Of a stretch of 64,000 nt of DNA, positions 30,707 to 40,105 are shown piece after piece. The notes under the pieces were generated by a model that did no database searches, was not told the DNA's origin, and worked only from the letters and a program-made list of their open reading frames with translations. The stretch is from Gordonia sihwensis NBRC 108236. GTDB lineage: Bacteria; Actinomycetota; Actinomycetes; Mycobacteriales; Mycobacteriaceae. A program made the position numbers and the translations under genes. Within the stretch, counting starts at the first letter, position 1, and each line of letters starts with the position of its first letter. The DNA lies in contig NZ_BANU01000002.1 of NCBI RefSeq assembly GCF_000333035.1, positions 113,569-177,568 of the forward strand, in the 5' to 3' direction.

Positions 30707-32426
30707 TGACCAGCATTTCTCGGAAGGATTACTCGGGACTCTTCGGTCCGGTCGCCGGCGACAAGATCCGCCTCGGCAACACCGATCTGTACGTCGAGGT
30801 GGAGAAGGACCTCCGGGTCATCGGAGACGAAGCCATCTACGGCGGAGGCAAGACGCTGCGCGACGGTATGGGCCAGGACCCGTCGTCGACGAGCGACACC
30901 GGCGCCCTCGACATCGTCATCACCAACGTCGTCATCATCGACGCCGAACTGGGCGTGGTGAAGGCCGACGTCGGTATCAAGGACGGCAAGATCGCCGGTA
31001 TCGGCAAGGCGGGCAACGCGTCCACCATGCACGGAGTCACGCCGGGCCTGATCACCGGGCCGGCCACCGATGCGATCTCCGGCGAGCAGTTGATCCTCAC
31101 CGCGGCGGGCCTCGACTCGCACGTCCACATGATCTCGCCGCAGCAGTCGTACACCGCACTGTCCGGCGGCATCACCACGCTGATCGGCGGCGGCGTCGGT
31201 CCCACCGACGGAACCAACGGCACCACGATCACCTCCGGCGCATGGAATCTGGAGATGATGCTCAAGGCCAACGAAGGTCTGCCGGTGAATGTCCTGCACT
31301 GCGGCAAGGGCAACTCGTCGCGGCGTCCGCCGATCGAGGAGCAGCTGCTCGCCGGGGCGGGCGGTCTCAAGATCCACGAGGACTGGGGTTCCACACCGGA
31401 GGCGATCAAGACGGCGCTGGCCGTCGCCGACGATTACGACATCCAGGTGGCGATCCACACCGACACGCTGAACGAGGCCGGCTACGTCGAGGACACACCA
31501 TCGCCGCATTCGACGGCCGGACGATTCACACCTATCACTAGGAGGGCGCGGGCGGCGGTCACGCGCCCGACCTGCTCCGCGTGACCGCGGAACGCAATGT
31601 GCTGCCCGCGTCCACCAACCCGACGCTGCCCTACGGGATCAACTCGCAGGCGGAGCTGTTCGACATGATCATGGTCTGCCACAACCTGAATCCGCTGGTG
31701 CCGTCCGACGTCGCCTTCGCCGAGAGCCGCGTCCGCGCCGAGACGATCGGCGCAGAGAACGTGCTGCACGACATGGGCGTCATCTCGATCGTGTCGAGCG
31801 ACTCGCAGGCGATGGGCCGGATCGGCGAGAACTGGCTGCGCACCGTTCAGATGGCTGACGCGATGAAGCGGTCCCGCGGCAAGCTGCCCGAGGACGCGCC
31901 GGGCAACGACAACTTCCGCGTGCTCCGCTACGTCGCCAAGGTGACGATCAATCCGGCGATCACCTTCGGTCTGGCCCACTCGGTCGGTTCGATCGCCCCG
32001 GGCAAGATGGCCGACCTGGTGCTGTGGGAGCCGGCCTTCTTCGGCGCCAAGCCCCGCACCGTCATCAAGGGCGGAGTGATCAACTGGCATGCGATGGGTG
32101 ATCCGAACGCGTCCCTGCCGACCCCGCAGCCGGTGATGTACCGCCCGATGTACGGCGCCTACGGGAAGACCCTGCAGGAGACGTCCGCGACCTTCGTCTC
32201 CAAGGCGGCGTACGAGTCGGGGATCGCCGAACGGTACGGACTCGAACGCCAGGTGATCCCCGTCCAGGACACCCGTGAGATCAGCAAGGACAACATGGTC
32301 CGCAACGACTACATACCCGACATCGAGGTGAATCCCGAGACCTTCGCGGTCACCGTCGACGGCGAGCACGCGTACGTCGAACCGGCCACCCACATCAGTC
32401 TCAACCAGCTGTACTTCTTCAGCTGA
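30706..32426 (+). pseudogene. ureC: Urease subunit alpha UreC, frameshifted and interrupted
   Basis: Catalytic subunit, about 573 aa if repaired. The first part is intact to EAGYVEDT and carries the nickel-bridging Lys in GLKIHEDWG, the metal-binding HVHM and [11 protein letters not shown]. At 31,492-31,499 an extra AC dinucleotide shifts the frame (GACACACC where GACACC is expected). In the restored frame a TAG at 31,539-31,541 replaces the Thr of [15 protein letters not shown], the active-site loop. Beyond it the frame is intact again ([14 protein letters not shown] ... NQLYFFS). Two separate lesions 45 bp apart suggest true inactivation, but sequencing error cannot be excluded. Confidence 0.85.
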
Positions 32427-32479
32427 ACTTCATCAGCTGACCGCACCCGCTACCGACCGCATTACGGAGGCAACTCTTC

Positions 32480-33088
32480 ATGAAAAGTCCGGCGACCGGG
32501 CTCAACGTCGTGGAGTCGATTCTCGGCAACGAGCACGACGACGAATGGAAGGCGCGGTTGGCCGACGCCGACTGCGACTACGTCTTCCTCGACCAGTGGG
32601 AGGCGCAGAAGTCGCGGCTGTGGCGGACCACCGCCAACGGCGACGAGGTGGCCGTGTCGCTGGACCGCGGCGTGCAGCTCCGCGACGGCGACGTGCTCGA
32701 ATACGACGAGGACGCAAAGACCGCGATCATCGCCCGGATCACCCTTCAGGACGTGATGGAGGTGGACCTGAGCCAGGTGGCTGGACGCGACGAGAACACC
32801 GTGATCCAGACCTGTCTGGAGCTGGGGCATGCGATCGGCAACCCGCACTGGCCCGCCGTGGTCAAGGGCGTCAAGGTGTACGTGCCGCTCACCGTCGCGC
32901 AGCCGGTGATGAACTCGGTGATGCGCACGCACGCACTCGAGGGCGTGGTGCACCGGTTCATCCCCGGCGCCGAGGTGATCCCGTACATCGCGCCGCACGA
33001 GGCTCGACGGCTGTTCGGCGGTGCGGCCCGCGAGGGCGGGGGCCACACCCACACGCATCCGCACGGCCACGCCGGTGACGACCACTGA
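32480..33088 (+). CDS. ureE: Urease accessory protein UreE (nickel metallochaperone)
   Basis: Nickel chaperone, 202 aa, which hands Ni2+ to the UreG-UreF-UreD complex. The N-terminal peptide-binding domain (DYVFLDQWEAQKSRLWRTT) precedes the metal-binding domain with the dimer His in LELGHAIGNPHWPAVVKG. The C-terminus is His-rich (GGGHTHTHPHGHAGDDH), a nickel store. Intact, unlike ureC. Confidence 0.93.
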   Translation: MKSPATGLNVVESILGNEHDDEWKARLADADCDYVFLDQWEAQKSRLWRTTANGDEVAVSLDRGVQLRDGDVLEYDEDAKTAIIARITLQDVMEVDLSQVAGRDENTVIQTCLELGHAIGNPHWPAVVKGVKVYVPLTVAQPVMNSVMRTHALEGVVHRFIPGAEVIPYIAPHEARRLFGGAAREGGGHTHTHPHGHAGDDH

Positions 33089-33089
33089 C

Positions 33090-33800
33090 GTGACCGAGAC
33101 CGGCGCCGTCCCCGACATCACCCGCTTCATGCGGGCGATGCAGTTCTCCGACACGATGCTGCCGGTCGGCTCGTTCTCCTTCTCCAACGGCCTGGAGACG
33201 GCCGTCGCCGAAGGCCTGGTCACCGACGCCGAGAGCCTGCGGCAGTTCGTGCAGGTGTGCGTGAAGCAGGGAGCGTCCTGCGACGGCATCGCCGTGCTGC
33301 ACGCGCACCGCGCCGCGCTCGCCTGCGACGACGCGGGGCTCGCGGATGCCGACTTCGCGGTGATCGAGCGCAAGCTCAACGAGGAGGGCCGCGTCATGGT
33401 GACGCGGATGGGCCGCAAGCTCGCCGAACTGGGACTCCGTCTGGCGCCGGAGTCGGCGCCGATCGCCGACTGGCTCGAGCGGATCAAATCGGGCGAGGTG
33501 CCCGGCACCTATCCCGCCACCCGGGCCCTGGTGCTCGCCGAAATCGGTGCCGGCGAACAGGAGTCGTTCGGCATCCACCAGTACGGCGTCGCCGCGACCG
33601 TGGTGGGAGCGGCGCTGCGGGTGGTTCGCGTGGACCACATGGACACCCAGCAGATCCTCTTCGATGTCGGCGCGACCGCCGACGAGGACTACCACGCGGT
33701 GAAAGACCTGAGCTTGGACGACATGTCCACGTTCGCTCCCATGCTCGACATCTTCGCGTCGATCCACGTCCGATCGCACGTACGCATGTTCATGAATTGA
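33090..33800 (+). CDS. ureF: Urease accessory protein UreF
   Basis: Helical accessory protein, ~236 aa, which links UreD and UreG during nickel insertion. Typical: [28 protein letters not shown] at the start and [48 protein letters not shown] at the end. GTG 33090 follows the ureE stop directly; GTG 33075, inside ureE, is an alternative. Confidence 0.9.
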   Translation: MTETGAVPDITRFMRAMQFSDTMLPVGSFSFSNGLETAVAEGLVTDAESLRQFVQVCVKQGASCDGIAVLHAHRAALACDDAGLADADFAVIERKLNEEGRVMVTRMGRKLAELGLRLAPESAPIADWLERIKSGEVPGTYPATRALVLAEIGAGEQESFGIHQYGVAATVVGAALRVVRVDHMDTQQILFDVGATADEDYHAVKDLSLDDMSTFAPMLDIFASIHVRSHVRMFMN

Positions 33801-33807
33801 GGACCCA

Positions 33808-34434
33808 ATGAAGAAGACCACTCGCATCGGCGTCGGCGGACCCGTCGGCTCGGGCAAGACGGCACTGCTGGAGGCGATCACGCCGCACTTCGTGGAGCGC
33901 GGCACCAGCGTGCTGATCATCACCAACGACGTCGTCACCACCGAGGACGCCAAGCACGTGCAGAAGGCGCTCAAAGGGGTGCTCATCGAGGAGCGGATCG
34001 TCGGCGTCGAGACCGGCGCGTGCCCGCACACCGCGGTGCGGGAGGACCCGAGCATGAACCTGGCCGCGGTCGAGGAGATGGAGGCGACCTTCCCCGACGC
34101 CGACATCGTGTTCATCGAGAGCGGCGGCGACAACCTGACGCTCACCTTCAGCCCGGCCCTCGTCGACTTCTTCATCTACGTGATCGACGTGGCCGCCGGC
34201 GACAAGATCCCGCGCAAGAACGGTCCGGGCATCGCGCAGTCGGACATCCTCGTCATCAACAAGACCGATCTGGCGCCGTACGTCGGCGCGGATCTGTCGG
34301 TGATGGAACGCGATTCGGCCGCGCAGCGCAACGGTAAGCCCTTCGTGTTCACCAACTGCAAGACCGGAGAGGGTGTCGAAGAGGTCGTCGACCTGATCGC
34401 CCACGGAGTCCTCTTCGACTCCGTCGGCGGCTGA
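33808..34434 (+). CDS. ureG: Urease accessory GTPase UreG
   Basis: SIMIBI-class GTPase, 208 aa, which powers nickel delivery. Motifs: P-loop [11 protein letters not shown] (10-20), the CPH metal motif in [29 protein letters not shown] (switch/Walker B), and the guanine-recognition NKTD ([15 protein letters not shown]). All key residues are present. Confidence 0.96.
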   Translation: MKKTTRIGVGGPVGSGKTALLEAITPHFVERGTSVLIITNDVVTTEDAKHVQKALKGVLIEERIVGVETGACPHTAVREDPSMNLAAVEEMEATFPDADIVFIESGGDNLTLTFSPALVDFFIYVIDVAAGDKIPRKNGPGIAQSDILVINKTDLAPYVGADLSVMERDSAAQRNGKPFVFTNCKTGEGVEEVVDLIAHGVLFDSVGG

Positions 34435-34442
34435 CCGAGGCC

Positions 34443-35357
34443 GTGGGCGCCGTGGACCTGCCCGAGCTGGCGATCTACCAGGATCAGCCCAGACAGGCCC
34501 GGGTGGGCACCCCCGGAAAGATCGGTGCGTTGCGAATGCGATTCGAACAACGGCGTGGCAGAACCGTTCTCGCCGACCTGTACCGCCAGACGCCGCTGCT
34601 GGTGCAGCAGGCCCTGTACTGGGACGAGGCCGTCCCCGACATGGCGTGCGTCTGCATCGTCTCCACCTCCGGCGGAGTGGTGCAGGGCGACCGCCTGTCG
34701 GTCGACGTCGTGGCCGAGACCGATACGCGCGTCCACATCACCACCCAGTCGGCCACCAAGGTGCAGCAGATGGACGCCAACTACGCCGTGCACGCGCAGA
34801 CCTTCGTGCTCGGCGATGGGGCCTACGTCGAGTACCTCCCGGGTTCGACGATCCCGCACCGCAACTCGCGGTACGTGGTGACGAGCGACATCGAGATCGC
34901 CGAGTCGGCGACCCTGCTGTCCTCGGAGATCGTGCTGTCCGGCCGCAAGCACCACCGCGCCGACGAGGTCTTCGGGTACGACGTCTTCTCCTCGCTGATG
35001 AAGGCGCGGCGCCCCGACGGGACGCGGTTGTTCACCGAGAAGATCCTGATCGAACCGCAGCGCAGCCCCATCCGCCACCCCGGCGCCATGGGGCGCTACG
35101 ACGTGTTCGGCAACGTTGTCGTGCTGACCCCGCCCGAGCACGCCGAGGCCATCCTGGCCCGAGTGCCGACCGGCCTCATCGACGGCGCCTACAGCGGCGC
35201 GAGCCGGCTCCCCGGCGACTGCGGACTCATCTTCAAGGTGCTCGGCGTGGAGCGCCAGCCCGTCACCGAACGGGTCCGGGCCTTCTGGTCGATCGTGCGC
35301 GAGGAAGTGCTCGGTGCACCGATCGGCCCCGCACAACCGTGGCGGGGCCAGCAGTGA
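34443..35357 (+). CDS. ureD: Urease accessory protein UreD
   Basis: Scaffold protein, 304 aa, with the UreD pattern DMACVCIVSTSGGVVQGDRLSVDV, VHITTQSATKVQQMDANYAVH, VEYLPGSTIPHRNSRYV and YDVFGNVVVLTP. It binds the apo-urease and receives nickel from UreG. GTG 34443 lies 8 bp after the ureG stop. It is the last gene of the operon before the ammonium transporter. Confidence 0.93.
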   Translation: MGAVDLPELAIYQDQPRQARVGTPGKIGALRMRFEQRRGRTVLADLYRQTPLLVQQALYWDEAVPDMACVCIVSTSGGVVQGDRLSVDVVAETDTRVHITTQSATKVQQMDANYAVHAQTFVLGDGAYVEYLPGSTIPHRNSRYVVTSDIEIAESATLLSSEIVLSGRKHHRADEVFGYDVFSSLMKARRPDGTRLFTEKILIEPQRSPIRHPGAMGRYDVFGNVVVLTPPEHAEAILARVPTGLIDGAYSGASRLPGDCGLIFKVLGVERQPVTERVRAFWSIVREEVLGAPIGPAQPWRGQQ

Positions 35358-35444
35358 CGACGGCCGCGGCTCACCCCGCCCGCGGTTTCGCCAACCCCCT
35401 GCAGGAGGAGCCTGCAGACTCCGACAAGCCGAGGAGACGAGTGA

Positions 35445-36782
35445 ATGTCTGAACCTTCAGCGAGCGTGCTGGCCGCCGGAGCGTCCCTGGAAGTGAGTCC
35501 GGGTGACACCGGCTGGGTGCTGATCTGCGCGGCCCTGGTGCTGTTCATGACGCCGGGTCTGGCGCTGTTCTATGCGGGCATGGTCAGCAAGCGGAACGTG
35601 CTGACGATGATGCAGCAGAACATCGTGCCGATCGGAATCGTCACTCTCACGTGGGTCGTCATCGGATACACCCTGGCGTTCGGGCCGTCGAAGGGCGGTG
35701 TCACCGGCGATCTCGAACTGTTCGGGCTCTCGGATCTGGGGTCGGTGCCCACCAACCCGCGTCACGTGGTCGACGCCGCGACGCATCTGGCGATTCCGAC
35801 GCTCGCCTTCGTCGCCTACCAGATGATGTTCGCGATCATCACACCCGCGCTGATCACCGGCGCGGTGGTCGGCCGGTTGAAGGCCTTCGGGTGGGTGGTG
35901 TTCCTGATCGCCTGGTCGGTGGTGGTGTACCCGCCGATCGCGCACTGGCTGTGGAACCCGGACGGCTGGCTGGTGAAGCTCGGAGCACAGGACTGGGCGG
36001 GCGGAATGGTGGTGCACGCGTCGGCGGGAGCGGCTGTGGTCGCGTTGCTGCTGGTGCTCGGCAAGCGGAAGGTGTTCGGGAACCGCGCTCCGCTGCCGCA
36101 CTCGATCCCGTTCGTGATCGTCGGCGCCGGAATCCTGTGGTTCGGCTGGTTCGGGTTCAACGCGGGCGACGGCCTGCGCGCCGACGGGCTCGCCGCGCAG
36201 GCCCTGCTGAACACGCACGTCGCCGGTGCGGCGGCCCTGGTGGTCTGGCTGTTCATCGAATGGGTCCTGACCCGCAAGGCCACCGTGCTCGGCGCGGTGA
36301 CCGGCGGCGTGGCCGGACTGGCGACGATCACTCCCGCGGCCGGATACGTCAGCACCGTCAGCGCGTTGGTCATCGGCGTGCTGGCGGGCGCCGTCTGCCA
36401 CCTGGCGCTGCGGCTCAAGGACGTCTTCAAGTACGACGACGCGCTCGACGTGATCGCCGTCCACTTCGTCGGCGGCGTGCTCGGCACCCTCGCCGTCGGT
36501 TTCTTCGGCAGCCGTGAGATCAACGACTCGGGCCACGACGGGCTGTTCTTCGGCGGCGGCGGGACACTCCTCGGACACCAGGTGGTGGCACTGCTGGCGG
36601 TCATCGGCTACTCGTTCGTCCTGACACTGATCATCGCGCTTCTCATCAAGTGGACGGTCGGGCTGCGGGTGGACCCGGCCGACGAGGACCGCATGGACGA
36701 GGTGGAACAGGGGGCCTGCGCCTACAACGACGACGAGTCGGTGACGGGTTCCACGTCGGTCCGGCCGACGGCCGGCAGCTGA
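35445..36782 (+). CDS. amt: Ammonium transporter (Amt family)
   Basis: Trimeric ammonium channel of the plasma membrane, 445 aa, about 11 membrane helices. Landmarks: WVLICAALVLFMTPGLALFYAGMV (pore signature), DWAGGMVVHASAGAAVVALLLVLG and IAVHFVGGVLGTLAVG with the twin pore histidines, and FGWFGFNAGDGLR. It stands 87 bp after ureD, so urea-derived ammonia use and ammonium import are grouped. No glnK follows. The last 61 bp overlap the convergent ABC ATPase gene. Confidence 0.92.
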   Translation: MSEPSASVLAAGASLEVSPGDTGWVLICAALVLFMTPGLALFYAGMVSKRNVLTMMQQNIVPIGIVTLTWVVIGYTLAFGPSKGGVTGDLELFGLSDLGSVPTNPRHVVDAATHLAIPTLAFVAYQMMFAIITPALITGAVVGRLKAFGWVVFLIAWSVVVYPPIAHWLWNPDGWLVKLGAQDWAGGMVVHASAGAAVVALLLVLGKRKVFGNRAPLPHSIPFVIVGAGILWFGWFGFNAGDGLRADGLAAQALLNTHVAGAAALVVWLFIEWVLTRKATVLGAVTGGVAGLATITPAAGYVSTVSALVIGVLAGAVCHLALRLKDVFKYDDALDVIAVHFVGGVLGTLAVGFFGSREINDSGHDGLFFGGGGTLLGHQVVALLAVIGYSFVLTLIIALLIKWTVGLRVDPADEDRMDEVEQGACAYNDDESVTGSTSVRPTAGS

Positions 36783-37402
36783 CCCGCAGCGTCGTCCGAC
36801 AGGTCCAGCACACACCGGCTGCGCGCTCGCACGAGCGCGCGGCTGTGGCTCACGAGTGCGACGCCGACCCCGTCGCGCGCCAGCGCGCTGATCACCTCGA
36901 CGACGGCGCGTGCCGAGATCGGGTCGAGCATCGCCGTCGGCTCGTCGCACAGCAGATATCCCGGACGCTGCACGACCACTCGTGCCAGGCAGGCGCGCTG
37001 GAGCTGACCGTCGCTCACTTGTGACGGGAACCGGTCGAGAAGATCGAGGGCGAGCCCGGCGCGTTGCGCCGCGACGGCGGCGGTGTCGCGCTCGGCGCGC
37101 CTGCCGGCGATCCGCGCCGGTTCGGTGATGGTCTGGGCGAGGGTCCATCGGGGATCGGCCACCTGTCGCGGATGCTGCGCGAGCATGGCGATCGATCCCG
37201 GCCTCGGACGGGCCGATCCGTCGTACGTGACCGATCCGCGAGCGGGCCGGACCAGGCCGGCGAGAGCCCGCAGCAGCGTGGTCTTGCCGCTGCCCGACCG
37301 CCCGAGGACACCGGTGATCGAGCCGGGACGGACGTCGACGTCCACGTCGCTCACCACCTCGACACCGTCGTAGCAGACGGTCACACCCTTCGCCTCGATC
37401 AC
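36722..37402 (-). CDS. ABC transporter ATPase (OppF/NikE-like)
   Basis: ATPase subunit, 226 aa. Walker A GRSGSGKTT (34-42), signature VSDGQLQRACLA (degenerate; consensus LSGGQ), Walker B YLLCDEPTAMLDP, H-loop ALVSHSRAL. It starts at GTG 37402 overlapping the previous ATPase stop. It is the last gene of a five-gene operon (substrate protein, two permeases, two ATPases). The 3' end overlaps amt on the other strand. The adjacent urease genes suggest nickel as substrate; peptide remains possible. Confidence 0.85.
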   Translation of the reverse strand: MIEAKGVTVCYDGVEVVSDVDVDVRPGSITGVLGRSGSGKTTLLRALAGLVRPARGSVTYDGSARPRPGSIAMLAQHPRQVADPRWTLAQTITEPARIAGRRAERDTAAVAAQRAGLALDLLDRFPSQVSDGQLQRACLARVVVQRPGYLLCDEPTAMLDPISARAVVEVISALARDGVGVALVSHSRALVRARSRCVLDLSDDAAGQLPAVGRTDVEPVTDSSSL

Positions 37403-38229
37403 CGGACCTCCTGCAGGAACTGCGCGATGTACTCGTCGTCGGTCAGTCGCGTCGTCGCGTCCGCAGAGTACGCAGCGTCCGCCGCGTCCGACGCCGACGT
37501 GGAGGCGAGGCCGTCGAACTCGCCGGCTGAGAACCGGGCGAGCAGTCGGCCCTCGCGCATCACGGCGATCGCATCGCAGACGCCGACCTGCCGGAGGGTC
37601 TCGATGTCGTGGGTGACGACGAGGACGCCCGCGCCGTCGGCCGCGGCTCCGGCGAGCAACCGCCAGGTCGCCGCGGCCAACTCGGGGTCGAGCGCCGAGG
37701 TCGGCTCGTCGGCGACGAGGACTCGCGGCCGGCCCGCGACGGCCGCGGCTATCGCCGCACGCTGCGCCATCCCGCCGGACACCTCGTGCGGATACCGGTC
37801 CAGCGCCCACGCCGGATACGCGACCGCGTCGGCCAGTTCACGGACCGAGCGGTCCGCGCCCAGTACCGTCACCGTCTCGGACAAGTGGCTTCCGATGGTC
37901 CGCACCGGCGTGAAGCTCGTGGCCGGCGACTGCGGGACCAGGCCCACCTCTCGTCCGCGTACCCGATGCCACGCCGAGTCGCGAGGGTCCAGCGTGCGGT
38001 CGCCGATCCGCACGCGTCCGGTGGCGACCGAGCCGACGGGGAGCAGTTCGCACAGAGCCGAGGCGACCATCGACTTGCCGCAGCCGGATTCGCCGATCAG
38101 CGCCGTGACCGTGCCGGGTGCGAGTTCGAGCGAGACGTCGTCGAGCACGCGCACCGCAGTGCGCCGCCGGCCCCGGTCCGCGGATACGTCCACCGTGACG
38201 CCGGCCAGGGAGGCGACCGCGGCCGTCAC
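37399..38229 (-). CDS. ABC transporter ATPase (OppD/NikD-like)
   Basis: ATPase subunit, 276 aa. Walker A GESGCGKSM (46-54), Q-loop VGLVPQSPATSFTP, signature VSGGMAQRAAIAAAV, Walker B VLVADEPTSALDP, H-loop VVTHDIETL. An Ala/Asp-rich stretch (about 240-262) precedes the end. Start GTG 38229 overlaps the permease stop (GTGA). It pairs with the ATPase gene downstream as OppD/OppF or NikD/NikE do. Confidence 0.87.
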   Translation of the reverse strand: MTAAVASLAGVTVDVSADRGRRRTAVRVLDDVSLELAPGTVTALIGESGCGKSMVASALCELLPVGSVATGRVRIGDRTLDPRDSAWHRVRGREVGLVPQSPATSFTPVRTIGSHLSETVTVLGADRSVRELADAVAYPAWALDRYPHEVSGGMAQRAAIAAAVAGRPRVLVADEPTSALDPELAAATWRLLAGAAADGAGVLVVTHDIETLRQVGVCDAIAVMREGRLLARFSAGEFDGLASTSASDAADAAYSADATTRLTDDEYIAQFLQEVR

Positions 38230-39050
38230 CAGACGCTCCCGGCCGGCGGTCGGTGACGCCGCGCCACCAGTGTTCCCAGGCGCGTCACCGCGAGCGCGGT
38301 GGCGATCAGCGCCAGCCCCGGCACCACCAGCGTCCACCACGCACCGGTGAGCACGTCGCCGCGGGCGTCGTCGAGCAGGGTGCCCAGGCTCGCCCGATCC
38401 GGCGACAGACCCACGCCGAGGAACGACAGTGTGGTCTCGTGCCAGACCGCGTGGGGCAGAAGCACCACCATCGCGACCAGGGCCTGCCCGGTCACCGCGG
38501 GCACCATGTGCCGGGTGGCGATGAAAGTGCGGCCCGCGCCCGCGAGCCGCGCCGACTCGATCCATCCCGCGGTCTGCAGACTCAGGAGTTCGGCGCGGAC
38601 CACACGAGCCACCGCGGGCCAGTGGGTCAGCGCGATGGACGCGATGATCGCGAGCGGGGCGCCCCGCCACATCGCGGCGATGACCACCCCGAGCACCAGA
38701 TGGGGAAGGGCGTTGACACCGTCGACCAACCGCATGGTCAACGCGTCGAACCAGCCGCCGAAAGCGGCCGCTCCCACGCCGACGGCGATGCCGATGGCGG
38801 TCGACACCAGGGCGCAGATCGCGGCGATGAGCAGGGAGATCTGCAGGCCCTGAGCGGTCCGGATCGCCAGATCGTGGCCCGAATGATCGGATCCGAGCAG
38901 GAAATCGTGTCCGGGCGCGGTCAGCGCTCGCGCGAAGTCGGGCTGCTGCGGGCCCGCGACGAGCGGCGCGATCACCACGACGGCGACGGCCGCCAGGCCC
39001 GCCGCCAGCCATCCGGTCCGGCCGGGGCGCAGCTTCACTCGCCCGATCAT
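38226..39050 (-). CDS. ABC transporter permease (OppC/NikC-like)
   Basis: Inner-membrane permease, 274 aa, with six hydrophobic helices and the permease loop SARLAGAGRTFIATRHMVPAV (EAA-like) around 165-185. The first periplasmic stretch (FLLGSDHSGHDLAIRTAQGLQISL) is the OppC/NikC family mark. ATG 39050 overlaps the stop of the other permease (ATGA). Intact. Confidence 0.85.
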   Translation of the reverse strand: MIGRVKLRPGRTGWLAAGLAAVAVVVIAPLVAGPQQPDFARALTAPGHDFLLGSDHSGHDLAIRTAQGLQISLLIAAICALVSTAIGIAVGVGAAAFGGWFDALTMRLVDGVNALPHLVLGVVIAAMWRGAPLAIIASIALTHWPAVARVVRAELLSLQTAGWIESARLAGAGRTFIATRHMVPAVTGQALVAMVVLLPHAVWHETTLSFLGVGLSPDRASLGTLLDDARGDVLTGAWWTLVVPGLALIATALAVTRLGTLVARRHRPPAGSVW

Positions 39051-40101
39051 GCGGTGAGCCCGATCCTCGGGTCGATCCAGGCGGCGGCCGCATCCGACAG
39101 CGCCGAGCCGACGATGACCAGCACCGCCGATCCCAGGGTGAGCGCGGCGAGCAGCGGGAAGTCGAGTGCGACGGCCGAATCGACGAGTGCCTTCGCCAGT
39201 CCGGGCCAGCCGAAGACGGTCTCGACGATCGCGGCGCCCGCGATCAGTTCGGGCAGCCGGGTCCCGATCAGTGCGAGCGTCGGCAGCACCGACACCGGGA
39301 GCACGTGGCCGCGCAGCAGCCGCATCCCGCTGATCCCGCGCGCACGCGCCGCGAGGACGGCATCCGAGCCCGTCGCCTCGACCACCGAGGCCCGGGTGGT
39401 CAACAGCAGCCACGGGATCATCGACACGGTCAGCGCCACCGTCGGCAGCACGCCGTGCGCGAGCAGATCCGACGGCGAGTAGCGGTTGCCCGGGGTTCGC
39501 GCACCCGAGGACGCGAACCAGCTCAGACCGACGGCGAAGACGGTGACCAGCACCAGCGAAACCACGAACGGCGGGACGGCGGCGAGAACGGTGGCGCCCG
39601 CGGTGCAGCATCGGTCGAGCAGTCCGCCCCTCCGCATGCCCGCCACGGTCCCGACCGACAGTGAGATCACGGTCGCCAGCGTCAAGCTCACCGCGGCCAT
39701 GCCGAAGGTGAAGGGCAGGCGTTCGGTGAGCGCCGTCGCGACCGGCTGGGACAGCGTCGAGGACCAGCCGAGGTCGCCGCTGAGTACATCGCGCACCACT
39801 GCCACCACGCCGACCACCAGCTCTGATCGACGTGATAGGCGGCGACGGTGGCCTCACGCTGAGCCTGCGTCGCGCTCTGATACCTGCTGCCCAGATACGC
39901 GGTGAGGGGATCGAACGGTGATGCCGCGGCCAGCGCGAAGATGCCGAGCGAGATGAGGCCGACGGTCGGGACCCCGATGAGGGCGCGGCGCACGAGCAGT
40001 CGGCCCGCGCGGCGCGTCCGGGATCGGCCGGCGCGCGGTTCGGGCGGTTCGTCGATCGGGGCCGGTCGCCGTACGGCGGGCCGGTTCGGCGCGATGGTCA
40101 T
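39047..40101 (-). pseudogene. ABC transporter permease (OppB/NikB-like), frameshifted
   Basis: The N-terminal part starts at ATG 40101 and reads through the first helix (IGVPTVGLISLGIFALAAASPFDPL) to VDQSWWSAWWQW. There one base is lost near 39,795-39,800; the correct continuation (RDVLSGDLGWSSTLSQPVATAL ...) is in the next frame and goes on to WIDPRIGLTA. The joined protein would be ~350 aa with six helices, including ARGISGMRLLRGHVLPVSVLP as EAA loop. All other genes of the operon are intact, so this is either recent damage or a sequence error. Confidence 0.8.
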
Positions 40102-40105
40102 CGTC

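Noticed and set aside
31489..31541. Programmed frameshifting in ureC
   Set aside because: Urease alpha subunits are not known to use it; there is no slippery heptamer, and a separate in-frame TAG would also need bypass.
35457..37148. Long minus-strand frame opposite the ammonium transporter
   Set aside because: It is the shadow of amt; its composition (His/Arg/Asp-rich repeats) has no protein-like features, while the plus strand encodes clear Amt motifs.
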